NCBI GenBank assembly: GCA_030653975.1
Contig: JAURYH010000026.1
Span: forward strand, 1 to 47,199
Direction of reading: 5' to 3'
DNA: 47,199 nucleotides
Source of the DNA: Hydrogenophaga sp.
GTDB taxonomy: Bacteria; Pseudomonadota; Gammaproteobacteria; Burkholderiales; Burkholderiaceae_C
Under the pieces are notes generated by a model. It was not told the origin of the DNA. It did no database searches and was given only the letters and a program-made list of their open reading frames with translations. The stretch's first letter is position 1. Every line of letters starts with the position of its first letter. Of this stretch, positions 32,635-42,373 are shown in pieces. The position numbers were made by a program, and so were the translations under genes.

Positions 32635-33906
32635 CTATCGGGTGAACGCCGTTGAACCGGGCCGCCCCGGCAGGGCCAGGCGCGCGGCCGCAGGCGCCAT
32701 GTCCGACAGCAGCCGCCCCTTGCGCCACACCTTCAAACGCGTCGCGCGCAGGCGGATCGCCTCGATCGGGTCGCGCGCCTGCAGCAGCACGAAGCTCGCG
32801 TCCTGGCCCGCTTCGATGCCGTAGTGGCCCAGCCCCATCACCTTCGCCGCGTTGATCGTCACGGCGTCGAAGCACTGGCGCATGCCGGCCTGGCTGGTCA
32901 TCTGCGCCACGTGCAGGCCCATGTGGGCCACCTCCAGCATGTCGCCGCTGCCGAGCGAATACCAGGGGTCCATCACGCAGTCGTGGCCAAAGGCCACCGT
33001 CACGCCAGCGGCCAAGAGCTCGGGCACGCGCGTCATGCCGCGGCGCCTGGGGTAGCTGTCGTGCCGGCCCTGCAGCGTGATGTTGATCAGCGGATTCGCC
33101 ACCGCGCTCACACCGGCCTCGGCGATCAGCGGGATCAGCTTGCTGACGTAGTAGTTATCCATGCTGTGCATGGAGGTGAGGTGCGAGCCGTTGACGCGGC
33201 CCTGCAGCCCCAGGCGCTGGGTCTCGTAGGCCAGCGTTTCGATATGGCGCGAGAGCGGGTCGTCGCTTTCGTCGCAGTGCATGTCCACCGGCAGGCCGCG
33301 CTCCGCGGCGAGTTCGCACAGCAGCTTCACACTGGCCGCGCCTTCGCTCATGGTGCGCTCGAAGTGCGGGATGCCACCCACCACATCCACGCCCAGATCC
33401 AGCGCGCGCTTCAGGTTGTCAAGCCCACCCTTTGAGCGCAGCACGCCGTCCTGCGGAAAGGCCACCAGTTGCAGATCGAGATAAGGCGCCACGCGCTTTT
33501 TCACCTCCAGCATCGCGCGCACCGGCAGCAGGCTGGCGTCGCTGGTGTCCACATGGCTGCGGATGGCCAGCAGACCCTTGGCCACGGCCCAGTCGCAGTA
33601 GACCAGCGCGCGCTCCACCAGAGCCTCTTCGGTCAGCAGCGGTTTGAGCTCGCCCCACAGCGCGATACCTTCGAGCAGGGTGCCGCTCTGGTTGACGCGC
33701 GGCAGCCCGTAGCTGAGCGTGGCGTCCATGTGGAAGTGCGGATCGCAGAACGGTGGCGAGAGCAGCTGGCCAGCCGCGTCCAGCGTCTGATGCGCCAGCG
33801 CTTGCAGTCCCTCGGCCACTTCAACGATGCGGCCGTCCCGCACGGCGACCGACATGTTGATGCGGCCGTCGGGCAGGTTGGCGTGGGTGATCAGCAGATC
33901 GAGCAT
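32635..33906 (-). CDS. Cytosine deaminase-like amidohydrolase (CodA family)
   Basis: Metal-dependent amidohydrolase of the cytosine deaminase family (423 residues). Motifs: metal pair CDPHFHMDATLSYGLP (H57, H59), IRSHVDTSDASLLPV, MHCDESDDPLSRH with catalytic histidine and glutamate (about 212), GSHLTSMHSMDNYYVSKLIP, and NPLINITLQGRHDSYPRRRG as in E. coli CodA. The metal aspartate is in FGHDCVMDPWYSLGSGDMLE. E. coli CodA has GHDDVFDPW here; the second aspartate (Asp314), which helps set substrate preference, is replaced by cysteine. The enzyme therefore may act on cytosine, isoguanine, 5-methylcytosine or a related base. It stands alone, with no codB-like permease beside it. Confidence 0.87.
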   Translation of the reverse strand: MLDLLITHANLPDGRINMSVAVRDGRIVEVAEGLQALAHQTLDAAGQLLSPPFCDPHFHMDATLSYGLPRVNQSGTLLEGIALWGELKPLLTEEALVERALVYCDWAVAKGLLAIRSHVDTSDASLLPVRAMLEVKKRVAPYLDLQLVAFPQDGVLRSKGGLDNLKRALDLGVDVVGGIPHFERTMSEGAASVKLLCELAAERGLPVDMHCDESDDPLSRHIETLAYETQRLGLQGRVNGSHLTSMHSMDNYYVSKLIPLIAEAGVSAVANPLINITLQGRHDSYPRRRGMTRVPELLAAGVTVAFGHDCVMDPWYSLGSGDMLEVAHMGLHVAQMTSQAGMRQCFDAVTINAAKVMGLGHYGIEAGQDASFVLLQARDPIEAIRLRATRLKVWRKGRLLSDMAPAAARLALPGRPGSTAFTR

Positions 33907-33987
33907 CGGTGTTCACCTCGGCGGCAGGGTTTCATCAGCGCCCGAGGATACGCTGCTGCGCAGCGCGCCGGTCGGCGCCGCCTTCAG

Positions 33988-33993
33988 TAAAAT
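33988..33993 (+). promoter_or_regulatory. Candidate -10 box for the small unknown gene
   Basis: TAAAAT stands out in a GC-rich 153-base intergenic region and would place a transcription start near 34000, about 60 bases before the ATG at 34060. No matching -35 hexamer is evident. Confidence 0.35.
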
Positions 33994-34059
33994 CCTCGCC
34001 CCTGGTGACCCGCACAATGGCGGGCCGCCATGACCTGGCCCAACACCCTAGAAGCACCC

Positions 34060-34359
34060 ATGCACTATTCCGTCTCCCACCACAAACTCAAGCTCATCCT
34101 CGCGGCCCAGGGCATCAAGACCGGCGACGCTGGCGCCATCGACACGCTGTTCGGCGGCAAGGACGGCTACTACTGGTTTGGCACTTTGCGCGACATGTGT
34201 CCGGAAGGCAAGACCCTCTCGTGGGAAAACCAGTACGCCCTGGTCAACGCGGTCCAGGCACATGAGAACGCCACCGCCGAAGAGGACGAGATGAAACCGC
34301 AGGTGCCCAGCGCCGCCAACATCGCCGCCTTCTCCAAGCTGCTCGCCGACCCGATCTGA
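34060..34359 (+). CDS. Small hypothetical protein
   Basis: A 99-residue protein starting MHYSVSHHKLKLILAAQGIK, with GGKDGYYWFGTLRDMCPEGK in the middle and an acidic stretch ENATAEEDEMKPQVP before the C-terminus. It has no signal peptide or membrane segment. Codon usage and GC pattern look genuine, but I do not recognise the family. An in-frame ATG at 34030 would add ten residues; neither start has a strong ribosome site. It stands alone between a divergent amidohydrolase and a convergent L,D-transpeptidase gene. Confidence 0.65.
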   Translation: MHYSVSHHKLKLILAAQGIKTGDAGAIDTLFGGKDGYYWFGTLRDMCPEGKTLSWENQYALVNAVQAHENATAEEDEMKPQVPSAANIAAFSKLLADPI

Positions 34360-34403
34360 CCGGCTGGTCCTTCACCGAGTCCGGCACAGCCGCTCACCAC
34401 GGT

Positions 34404-35957
34404 CTAACGCTGGCGCAAGGCTTCGGCCAGTTCCCCGTCATGACCGTAGATGTCGGGGTAGAAATAAGGGCGACCCCGTTTCACCAGCGCCGTGCCATAG
34501 GCGATCAGCACCGGCACCGGTGTGCTGAGCCGGACGGCCTGCAACTGCCCCGCGGCCATGGCTTCGCGCACGCGCTGCTCGTTCCATTGGGGCATGTCCT
34601 TCAACACGAACAGGGCCAGTTCCACCGGATGCTCGACGCGCACACAGCCGTGGCTGAAGTCGCGGCGCCCCCGGCCAAAAAGCTGCGCCGCGGGCGTGTG
34701 GTGCAGGTAGATGTGGTCGCGGTTCGGGAAGGAGAACTTCACCGCGCCGAGCGCATTCTTCAGCCCGGGACGCTGGCGGATGCGGGCACGACCCGCCAGC
34801 ACATCGGCCAGCACCTCTGGGGTGACCTCGGTGCCGGTGCTGCCGTCTGCCAGGACAAACTCCATGTCCTCACGCGCCAGGTAGGCGGGGTCGCGCTGGA
34901 GCCTGGGGACGGTTTCGGTGCGCGCGATCGACGGGGGAATGTTCCAGTAAGGGCTGAACTCGATGCTGCGCATGTCTTCGGAGAACACAGGCGTGCGCGT
35001 GTCCATGGCCTTGCCGACAATGATCTTCATGGACTGCTGGACAACGATGCGACCCTCGCGGACTTCGTAGGCGCGCAGCACAAACTCCGGGATGTTGACC
35101 ACGATCATGCGCGGGGCTTCGGTCAGCGGCGTCCAGCGCAGCCGTTCCAGATTGAGGGCGATCTGCAGCGCCCGCTGGTCCGGTGTCACCTGCAGCGCGG
35201 CCCAGGTGTCCTTGCCGACCACACCGTCCACGTCCAGCCCATGGCGCTCCTGGAAACGCTGGATGGCGGCCACCCAGACCCCTTCGTAGATCGCCGGGAG
35301 CGGCTCGTCAGCCGCCAGGTCACCCAGCAACCGCAGCCGTTCGCCCAGCAGGGCCATGCCGACCCAGGGCTGGCCTGGCGCCAGCTTGCCGGGCCGGCCC
35401 GGCTGGCGGATGGCCGGACGCGGCAACGCAGGCAGTTCCTGTTGCCAGGCGGGATGGTCCACCAGCACTCGCATCCGGGCCAGGACCTCGCGCAGTGCTT
35501 CGTATTGCTGCAACTGCGGCGCGGCCTCGCGCACCAGTTCGGCCAGCCGCCCGGCTTGCAGTCCCTCGCGCAGCCGCGCAACCGGATCAAAGTCCGCGCG
35601 CACCGACGGCTTGAAGTGGTGGTCAATGTGCCGCGGGTCCAGCCGGCCCTGGTGCAGGTCGGTCAGGTAGCGCTGCATGGCCGCGCTGAGGGCTTGTGCC
35701 AGCCGCTCCTGGGCAGCGTCATCCGGTGGCGGCCCTCGATGCGCGTCGCCCACCTGCCGGGCCAGCGTGTCGATCTCGTAGTCTTCGGCGACCAGCCCAT
35801 GGCCGGGCGCTTCGGCCAGCAGGTCCAGCGCCTGCCAGGCCTGGGGGCCGGGCCGGCCCGATTCGAACCACAACGAAACCTCGGACGCCCAGGCGCCACC
35901 CGCGGCCAGGCCCAGCGCCAAAGCCAGGCAGCGAAAGGCGCGGGACAGCGTGCGCAT
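34404..35957 (-). CDS. L,D-transpeptidase, YcbB (LdtD) type
   Basis: Periplasmic peptidoglycan enzyme that makes 3-3 crosslinks between stem peptides. From the chosen start it has 517 residues. Signal peptide MRTLSRAFRCLALALGLAAG ends near GGAWA. An N-terminal scaffold domain is followed by a peptidoglycan-binding segment (AIQRFQERHGLDVDGVVGKD at about 230-250). The YkuD catalytic domain begins at MIVVNIPEFVLRAYE and contains FSPYWNIPPSIARTE and the catalytic motif FSHGCVRVEHPVEL (cysteine near residue 440). The frame extends to an ATG at 36038 that overlaps the DUF302 stop (ATGA); that start adds 27 residues ahead of the signal peptide and is considered less likely. Confidence 0.88.
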   Translation of the reverse strand: MRTLSRAFRCLALALGLAAGGAWASEVSLWFESGRPGPQAWQALDLLAEAPGHGLVAEDYEIDTLARQVGDAHRGPPPDDAAQERLAQALSAAMQRYLTDLHQGRLDPRHIDHHFKPSVRADFDPVARLREGLQAGRLAELVREAAPQLQQYEALREVLARMRVLVDHPAWQQELPALPRPAIRQPGRPGKLAPGQPWVGMALLGERLRLLGDLAADEPLPAIYEGVWVAAIQRFQERHGLDVDGVVGKDTWAALQVTPDQRALQIALNLERLRWTPLTEAPRMIVVNIPEFVLRAYEVREGRIVVQQSMKIIVGKAMDTRTPVFSEDMRSIEFSPYWNIPPSIARTETVPRLQRDPAYLAREDMEFVLADGSTGTEVTPEVLADVLAGRARIRQRPGLKNALGAVKFSFPNRDHIYLHHTPAAQLFGRGRRDFSHGCVRVEHPVELALFVLKDMPQWNEQRVREAMAAGQLQAVRLSTPVPVLIAYGTALVKRGRPYFYPDIYGHDGELAEALRQR

Positions 35958-36034
35958 GCGGTCATGCGCCCGGGCCGACTTAGAGCGTTGGGCAGGCACC
36001 GTTGAAGAGCACGAGGACGGGGTGTTGCCCTCCA

Positions 36035-36442
36035 TCACACGGAGGAGGTGTGCCCGCCAAGCTGGGTGCAGACCCGGCGCAGGCGCTGCTCGGCCTCGTC
36101 GGCCACCGCCTTCACCCCGGCGCCACCGACCAGTCCCACCATGACCTGCGGGTCCAGGAAACCCACCACGATCTCGTGGCTCGACACCTCGCGCACGATC
36201 ACATTGCAGGGCAACAGCAGCCCGATGTCGGGCTCCGCCTGCAAGGCCTGGTGCGCCAGCGGCGGGTTGCAGGCGCCGAGGATGCGGTAGCGCGGCATGT
36301 CCACACCGAGCTTGTCTTTCATGGCCGCCTGCACGTCGATGTCGCTCAGCACGCCGAAGCCCTCTTCCTTGAGGGCCTGGATGGTGTGGGCGAGCACTTC
36401 ATCGAACGAGCTGCCCTGGATGGTGGTGGTGAATCCGTACAT
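36035..36442 (-). CDS. DUF302 domain protein
   Basis: A 135-residue protein of the DUF302 family. It begins MYGFTTTIQGSSFDEVLAHT, then IQALKEEGFGVLSDIDVQAA, LGACNPPLAHQALQAEPDIG with the conserved cysteine, and PCNVIVREVSSHEIVVGFLD with a second cysteine. The two cysteines (ACNPP, LPCNV) are typical of DUF302, whose function is not established, though links to redox or metal stress have been proposed. AAGGA precedes the ATG. The open frame reaches further upstream but only this start gives the family N-terminus. Its stop overlaps an in-frame ATG of the L,D-transpeptidase gene, so the two may be cotranscribed. Confidence 0.86.
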   Translation of the reverse strand: MYGFTTTIQGSSFDEVLAHTIQALKEEGFGVLSDIDVQAAMKDKLGVDMPRYRILGACNPPLAHQALQAEPDIGLLLPCNVIVREVSSHEIVVGFLDPQVMVGLVGGAGVKAVADEAEQRLRRVCTQLGGHTSSV

Positions 36443-36509
36443 GGTGGTGTCCTTGCGGTGGTGGGTGGGGCGGGGTGACGGTGGCGCGGTTCGCTGGGTG
36501 GCGACCGGT

Positions 36510-37370
36510 TCAGGGCGACCATTCGTGGTTGAGAGAGGTGACTGTGCCACGCCAGTAGGTCTTGCGGCCTTCGGGCAGCAGCCAGGCCACTTCACCGGTC
36601 AGGGGAACGGTCATGCCATCCACACGCTGGTGGTTGGCCCAGGTGCCCTCCCACGGTGCCGAGCTGACCTCTTTGCCGACTATACGGCCGCGGGCTTGCG
36701 ACAACATGGACGCCATGTGGCCCGCTTCGTCGAAGCGGAACAGCAGGGTGACCGAGAGCGCACCATCCGTCAGCGTGGCGTGGGCGGAGTGGTCGTCCAC
36801 GGCGGACCATCGCACGCCCTGGCTGGGCAACAAGGCGGTGGGGTACCAGGCGGCTTCGGCAAAGAAACGCATCAGCTCGCCGCGCGCCAGTTCACCGCCG
36901 CCCTGCATGTTCGCCACGCTGAAGAGGCCGGACACGGCCGCGCGCAGCAGACCCTCGCCGTCCGAATAGCTGTCGTGCACACGCACCGCCATGCCGGGCG
37001 CCACGGCGATGCGCGCGTCCCACAGAAAACCGGGGCGTTGCACGATCACCCGCTGGCGTGAGGTGAACGGCTTCCACTGTTCTCCGGTGGGTGACAGGTT
37101 GAAGCGGCCGGTGTGCTCCAGCGTGGCCGCGGTGACGATGGCCTGACCCGGCGTGAGCACGGTTCTGAAATAGCGCTGCACGGGCGCGGGCAGGCCTTCG
37201 ATCTCGCGCGGGTCGTAGCGCGTGGGTGAGGCGGGCAGCCGTTTCGCTTCCAGGCGCGCCAGGATCGCCTGCGTCGCCCCGGTCCAGCGCTTGGCGCCGA
37301 CGGCGGTGAGGCCCACGAAGATCAGCGCGAACGCAGCGACGATGAGGAGCAGCCAGGTGAGCCAGGTCAT
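36510..37370 (-). CDS. DUF6544-like membrane-anchored protein
   Basis: A 286-residue protein starting MTWLTWLLLIVAAFALIFVG, a single N-terminal membrane anchor. The rest is a beta-rich outside domain: IEGLPAPVQRYFRTVLTPGQ (about 65-85), RFNLSPTGEQWKPFTSRQRV, RPGFLWDARIAVAPGMAVRV, GELMRFFAEAAWYPTALLPS and VPLTGEVAWLLPEGRKTYWR. The pattern matches the DUF6544/DUF6920 group of unknown function as I recall it. The frame on this strand runs open through thiC but that is an artefact of GC-rich codon structure. Upstream of the start the minus frame continues without a good ribosome site; 37370 was chosen because it begins the membrane anchor. Confidence 0.75.
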   Translation of the reverse strand: MTWLTWLLLIVAAFALIFVGLTAVGAKRWTGATQAILARLEAKRLPASPTRYDPREIEGLPAPVQRYFRTVLTPGQAIVTAATLEHTGRFNLSPTGEQWKPFTSRQRVIVQRPGFLWDARIAVAPGMAVRVHDSYSDGEGLLRAAVSGLFSVANMQGGGELARGELMRFFAEAAWYPTALLPSQGVRWSAVDDHSAHATLTDGALSVTLLFRFDEAGHMASMLSQARGRIVGKEVSSAPWEGTWANHQRVDGMTVPLTGEVAWLLPEGRKTYWRGTVTSLNHEWSP

Positions 37371-37528
37371 GGGCGTGGACGCTTTCGATGGCTTGGGTTT
37401 GCGGCGGAACACGGTCACCCAGCGTAACAAACTGCGGCAGCAAGATCGGTGCGGTGGCAGACACGGGGCGCAACGCAATAGGCTGGCGCCCCGTGGGGTC
37501 GACGCGAAGCGCATGCAAAAAATCGGGA

Positions 37529-37534
37529 TACACT
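37529..37534 (+). promoter_or_regulatory. thiC: Candidate -10 box for the thi operon
   Basis: TACACT precedes the TPP riboswitch by about 8 bases, in the expected place for a promoter whose transcript begins near 37541. The -35 region has no clear match. The gap 37371-37541 shows nothing else that I can support. Confidence 0.35.
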
Positions 37535-37541
37535 CCGCCCT

Positions 37542-39680
<2,139 letters not shown>

Positions 39681-39683
39681 ACC

Positions 39684-41159
39684 ATGGCACGCATCGGTAT
39701 CGCTGGCGCGGGCGTGCTCGGGCGCCTGCTGGCCTGGCAGCTGTCGCGGGCCGGGCACAGCGTCACGGTGTTCGACCCGGCCCCCGGGCCTCAGGCGCCG
39801 GAGGTGGGCGGTATTTCGAGCTGGCAAGCTGCACATTCCTCCGTTCGCCCTGAGCTTGCCCTTCGACAAGCTCAGGATGATCGGAATGAGAGGCGTCCTT
39901 CGACCAGCTCAGGACGATCGGGGATACAGGCTCAGCCCGAACGGGGAGCGGCGGGCTTCACCGCCGCCGGCATGCTCAGCCCCATCGCGGAGCTGGACAA
40001 CGCCGGCCCCGAGATCGCGCGCCTGGGCTGGCGCTCGCTGGCCTTGTGGCGCGAGGTGGCCGAAGCGCTGCGCGCCGACGGCTGCAACGCACCGCTGTTC
40101 GAACAACACGGCAGCCTGATGCTGGCGCACGGCGCCGACCTGGGCGCGGCGCGCCGCGTGCTGGCACGGCTGGACACCGCGCCCACGCTGGCCGCCGAGC
40201 TGCCCGCGCCCCAGCCGCTGGACCGTGCGGCGCTGGCCGCGCTGGAGCCCGCGCTGGCGCCGGGCCTGCACGCCTGGCTGCTGCCCGGCGAGGCGCAAGT
40301 CATGTCGCGCGACATGCTCAACGCACTGGCCGTGCACGCACCGAACGTGCACTGGTGTTGGGGCGAGCGGGTGGAGCGCGTCGAGGCGGGTGTGCTGCAG
40401 GTGGCGGGGGAAGGGCCGGTGCGGTTTGACCTGGCGATCGACGTGCGCGGTGTGGGCGCGCGAGTGTCTAGGGAGCCGAATGAGGCAACTTCCGTTCGCC
40501 CTGAGCCTGTCGAAAGGCTCTCGGCATCTGGGGCAGAGGGACAACGACCGGCTCAGCCTGAACGGATCTCATCGCATTCAACTGAAAAGATCCGCGGCGT
40601 GCGTGGCGAGGTGATCTGGCTGCACGCGCCCGGCGTGACGCTGCAGCGCCCGGTGCGCCTGCTGCACCCGCGCCACCGGGTCTACATCGTGCCGCGACCG
40701 GGCGACCTGTTCGTGGTCGGCGCGAGCGAGGTGGAGAGCGAAGACCGTTCGCCCGTGAGCCTGCGCAGCGCGGTGGAGCTGATGGCCGCGGCGCAGAGTG
40801 TGCTGCCCGAACTGGCCGAAGCGCGCATCGTGCACATGGAGGCCAACCTGCGCCCCGCCCTGCCCGACAACGAGCCCCGCACCCACAGCGAGCCGGGTCT
40901 GCTGCGCATCAACGGGCTGTTTCGGCATGGCTGGTTGTTGGCGCCGGCATTGGTGGAGGATGCGCTGACTCAGGTGGATGTCGCGTCTCGCGCACCCGCA
41001 GACCCTCACCCCAACCCTCTCCCGCCAGCGGGAGAGGGAGCTCCATGCCATCGCACCGCACACGCCGCAGAGGGGCCGTCACTCCCTCGCCCCTCTGGGG
41101 AGAGGGCTGGGGTAAGGGGCACGCCTGAGCAAACGCCTGAATCACACCAGAACCCCTGA
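39684..41159 (+). CDS. thiO: Glycine oxidase-like FAD enzyme ThiO, with repeat-encoded insertions
   Basis: FAD-dependent amine oxidase that forms the glycine imine (dehydroglycine) used for thiazole synthesis. The dinucleotide motif GIAGAGVLGRLLAWQLSRAG starts at residue 4; GFTAAGMLSPIAELDNAGPE, FEQHGSLMLAHGADL, VIWLHAPGVTLQRPVRLLHP and LLRINGLFRHGWLLAPALVE are typical. At 491 residues it is well over 100 longer than usual. The excess lies in three places, each matching a dispersed repeat: about residues 42-88 (39841-39944), about 266-299 (40492-40565), and the C-terminal tail (41003-41120, PHPNPLPPAGEG and onward). All three keep the frame. It follows thiC by 3 bases and precedes thiS, so the operon assignment is firm. 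Confidence 0.9.
   Translation: MARIGIAGAGVLGRLLAWQLSRAGHSVTVFDPAPGPQAPEVGGISSWQAAHSSVRPELALRQAQDDRNERRPSTSSGRSGIQAQPERGAAGFTAAGMLSPIAELDNAGPEIARLGWRSLALWREVAEALRADGCNAPLFEQHGSLMLAHGADLGAARRVLARLDTAPTLAAELPAPQPLDRAALAALEPALAPGLHAWLLPGEAQVMSRDMLNALAVHAPNVHWCWGERVERVEAGVLQVAGEGPVRFDLAIDVRGVGARVSREPNEATSVRPEPVERLSASGAEGQRPAQPERISSHSTEKIRGVRGEVIWLHAPGVTLQRPVRLLHPRHRVYIVPRPGDLFVVGASEVESEDRSPVSLRSAVELMAAAQSVLPELAEARIVHMEANLRPALPDNEPRTHSEPGLLRINGLFRHGWLLAPALVEDALTQVDVASRAPADPHPNPLPPAGEGAPCHRTAHAAEGPSLPRPSGERAGVRGTPEQTPESHQNP
39841..39944. repeat. Dispersed inverted-end repeat inside thiO, first copy
   Basis: A 104-bp unit starting CCGTTCGCCCTGAGC and ending GCTCAGCCCGAACGG, inverted copies at 13 of 15 positions. 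Inside are TTCGACAAGCTCAGGATGAT and TTCGACCAGCTCAGGACGAT, the tandem core known from intergenic repeats of many proteobacteria. It is read in frame as residues such as RQAQDDRNERRPSTSSGRSG. Confidence 0.85.
40492..40565. repeat. Dispersed inverted-end repeat inside thiO, second copy
   Basis: A 74-bp relative of the unit at 39841, starting CCGTTCGCCCTGAGCCTGTC and ending GGCTCAGCCTGAACGG. It is read in frame as VRPEPVERLSASGAEGQRPA and is placed between FDLAIDVRGVGAR and GVRGEVIWLHAPG of ThiO. Confidence 0.85.
41003..41120. repeat. Inverted pair of dispersed repeats forming the thiO C-terminal tail
   Basis: The left unit reads CCCTCACCCCAACCCTCTCC and continues to GGGAGAGGGAG. About 60 bases on, CTCGCCCCTCTGGGGAGAGG then GCTGGGGTAAGGGG is the inverted counterpart. 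This is the same family as the guaD tail repeat (10708-10743). Confidence 0.75.
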
Positions 41160-41183
41160 CCCAGGTTCACCCAAGGAATGCCC

Positions 41184-41411
41184 ATGCCAGAAACCCTTGC
41201 CCATCAAGAGGCCCAACTGCGCTTCAACGACCACACCCTGCCCTGCCCCGAAGGCCTGACGCTGGCTGCGCTGTTGGATGCGCAAGGCGTGGACGTCAAC
41301 AAAGTGGCCACGGCGGTGAACGGCGAGTTCGTGCCACGATCGCTGCGTGCTCAAACGCGTCTTTCGGCTGGCGACACGGTGCTGACCTTCCAAGCCATCG
41401 TCGGAGGCTGA
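41184..41411 (+). CDS. thiS: Sulphur carrier protein ThiS
   Basis: Ubiquitin-like sulphur carrier of 75 residues that donates sulphur for the thiazole ring as a C-terminal thiocarboxylate. It ends in the required diglycine (FQAIVGG). Other conserved parts are [20 protein letters not shown] and [20 protein letters not shown]. The start at 41184 is preferred over 41178 because AAGGA (41173-41177) then has normal spacing. It lies between thiO and thiG, 4 bases before thiG. Confidence 0.94.
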   Translation: MPETLAHQEAQLRFNDHTLPCPEGLTLAALLDAQGVDVNKVATAVNGEFVPRSLRAQTRLSAGDTVLTFQAIVGG

Positions 41412-41415
41412 ACCG

Positions 41416-42219
41416 ATGAGCAACGCAACGCAGACCTGGGCGCCCTACGGCGTCGAACTCAACAGCCGCTTCCTGCTCGGCACGGCGGGCTACCCGTCGC
41501 CGCAAGTGCTGGCGCAAAGCATCGCCGCCAGCGGCACGCAGATCGTCACCGTGGGCCTCAAGCGCACGCTGGCAGCGGGAGGCGACAACGGTTTCATCGA
41601 CATCGTCCGTGCCGCCATGCAGGAGCGCGGTGCGCAGCTGCTGCCCAACACCGCCGGCTGCCGCACCGCGCGCGAGGCCATCACGCTGGCGCACATGGCG
41701 CGCGAGCTGTACGGCACCCCATGGATCAAGCTCGAAGTGGTGGGCGACGAACACACCCTGCAGCCCGACCCCTGGGGCACGGTGGAGGCGGCGGCGCAGC
41801 TGAGCAGGGACGGTTTCGCCGTCTTCCCCTACTGCACCGACGACCTCGTCACCTGCCAGCGACTGCTGGACGCGGGCTGCGAAGTGCTGATGCCCTGGGG
41901 CGCGCCCATCGGCTCCGGCCAGGGTCTCATCAACCCCTTTGCGCTGCGCACCCTGCGCGCGCGCCTGCCCGGCGTGCCGCTGATCGTGGACGCCGGCATT
42001 GGCGCGCCCTCACACGCCGCGGCCGCGATGGAGCTGGGCTTTGACGCCGTGCTGCTGAACTCCGCCGTGGCCCAGGCCGTGGACCCGGTGCGCATGGCGC
42101 GTGGCTTTGCCCTCGCGATCGAAGCCGGTCGCGCGGCGTGCGAGGCCGGCGTGATGGCGCCGCAGGACATGGCGGTGGCGAGCACACCGGTTTCCGGTCA
42201 TCCCTTTCTGATTCAGTGA
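41416..42219 (+). CDS. thiG: Thiazole synthase ThiG
   Basis: TIM-barrel enzyme that joins deoxyxylulose phosphate, dehydroglycine and ThiS-carried sulphur to make thiazole phosphate (267 residues, normal). Conserved motifs: [15 protein letters not shown] (about 16-30), the Schiff-base lysine in [11 protein letters not shown] (about 103), [39 protein letters not shown] and [20 protein letters not shown] with [16 protein letters not shown]. It follows thiS within 4 bases, so both are translated together. It is the third of the thiazole genes here; no thiF or thiI is in view. Confidence 0.97.
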   Translation: MSNATQTWAPYGVELNSRFLLGTAGYPSPQVLAQSIAASGTQIVTVGLKRTLAAGGDNGFIDIVRAAMQERGAQLLPNTAGCRTAREAITLAHMARELYGTPWIKLEVVGDEHTLQPDPWGTVEAAAQLSRDGFAVFPYCTDDLVTCQRLLDAGCEVLMPWGAPIGSGQGLINPFALRTLRARLPGVPLIVDAGIGAPSHAAAAMELGFDAVLLNSAVAQAVDPVRMARGFALAIEAGRAACEAGVMAPQDMAVASTPVSGHPFLIQ

Positions 42220-42223
42220 ACCA

Positions 42224-42325
42224 CCCCCCGCGCCGCTTCGCGTCACCCCCCTCTCTCGCCTTCGGCGGGAGGGGAGCGGCACCAGAGGCCCGGCGAAGCC
42301 GGTTCCTCGGTGCCTCTGGGCTGCG
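42224..42325. repeat. GC-rich dispersed repeat between thiG and thiDE
   Basis: Runs from CACCCCCCGCGCCGCTTCGC through CCCCCCTCTCTCGCCTTCGG to GGCCCGGCGAAGCCGGTTCC. It matches the unit at 10561-10665 and, inverted, 17300-17373. The 154-base gap it occupies within an otherwise tight operon shows that the repeat tolerates, or may modulate, cotranscription. Confidence 0.65.
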
Positions 42326-42373
42326 TTGTGGCATGCACAGCGGATCGCGCTCCGGCGCCATAGGACAACCGAC

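Noticed and set aside
39841..40565. thiO considered as a pseudogene because of its insertions
   Set aside because: The frame is open throughout, the FAD motif and C-terminal core are intact, and the operon downstream is complete, so a functional gene with insertions is more likely.
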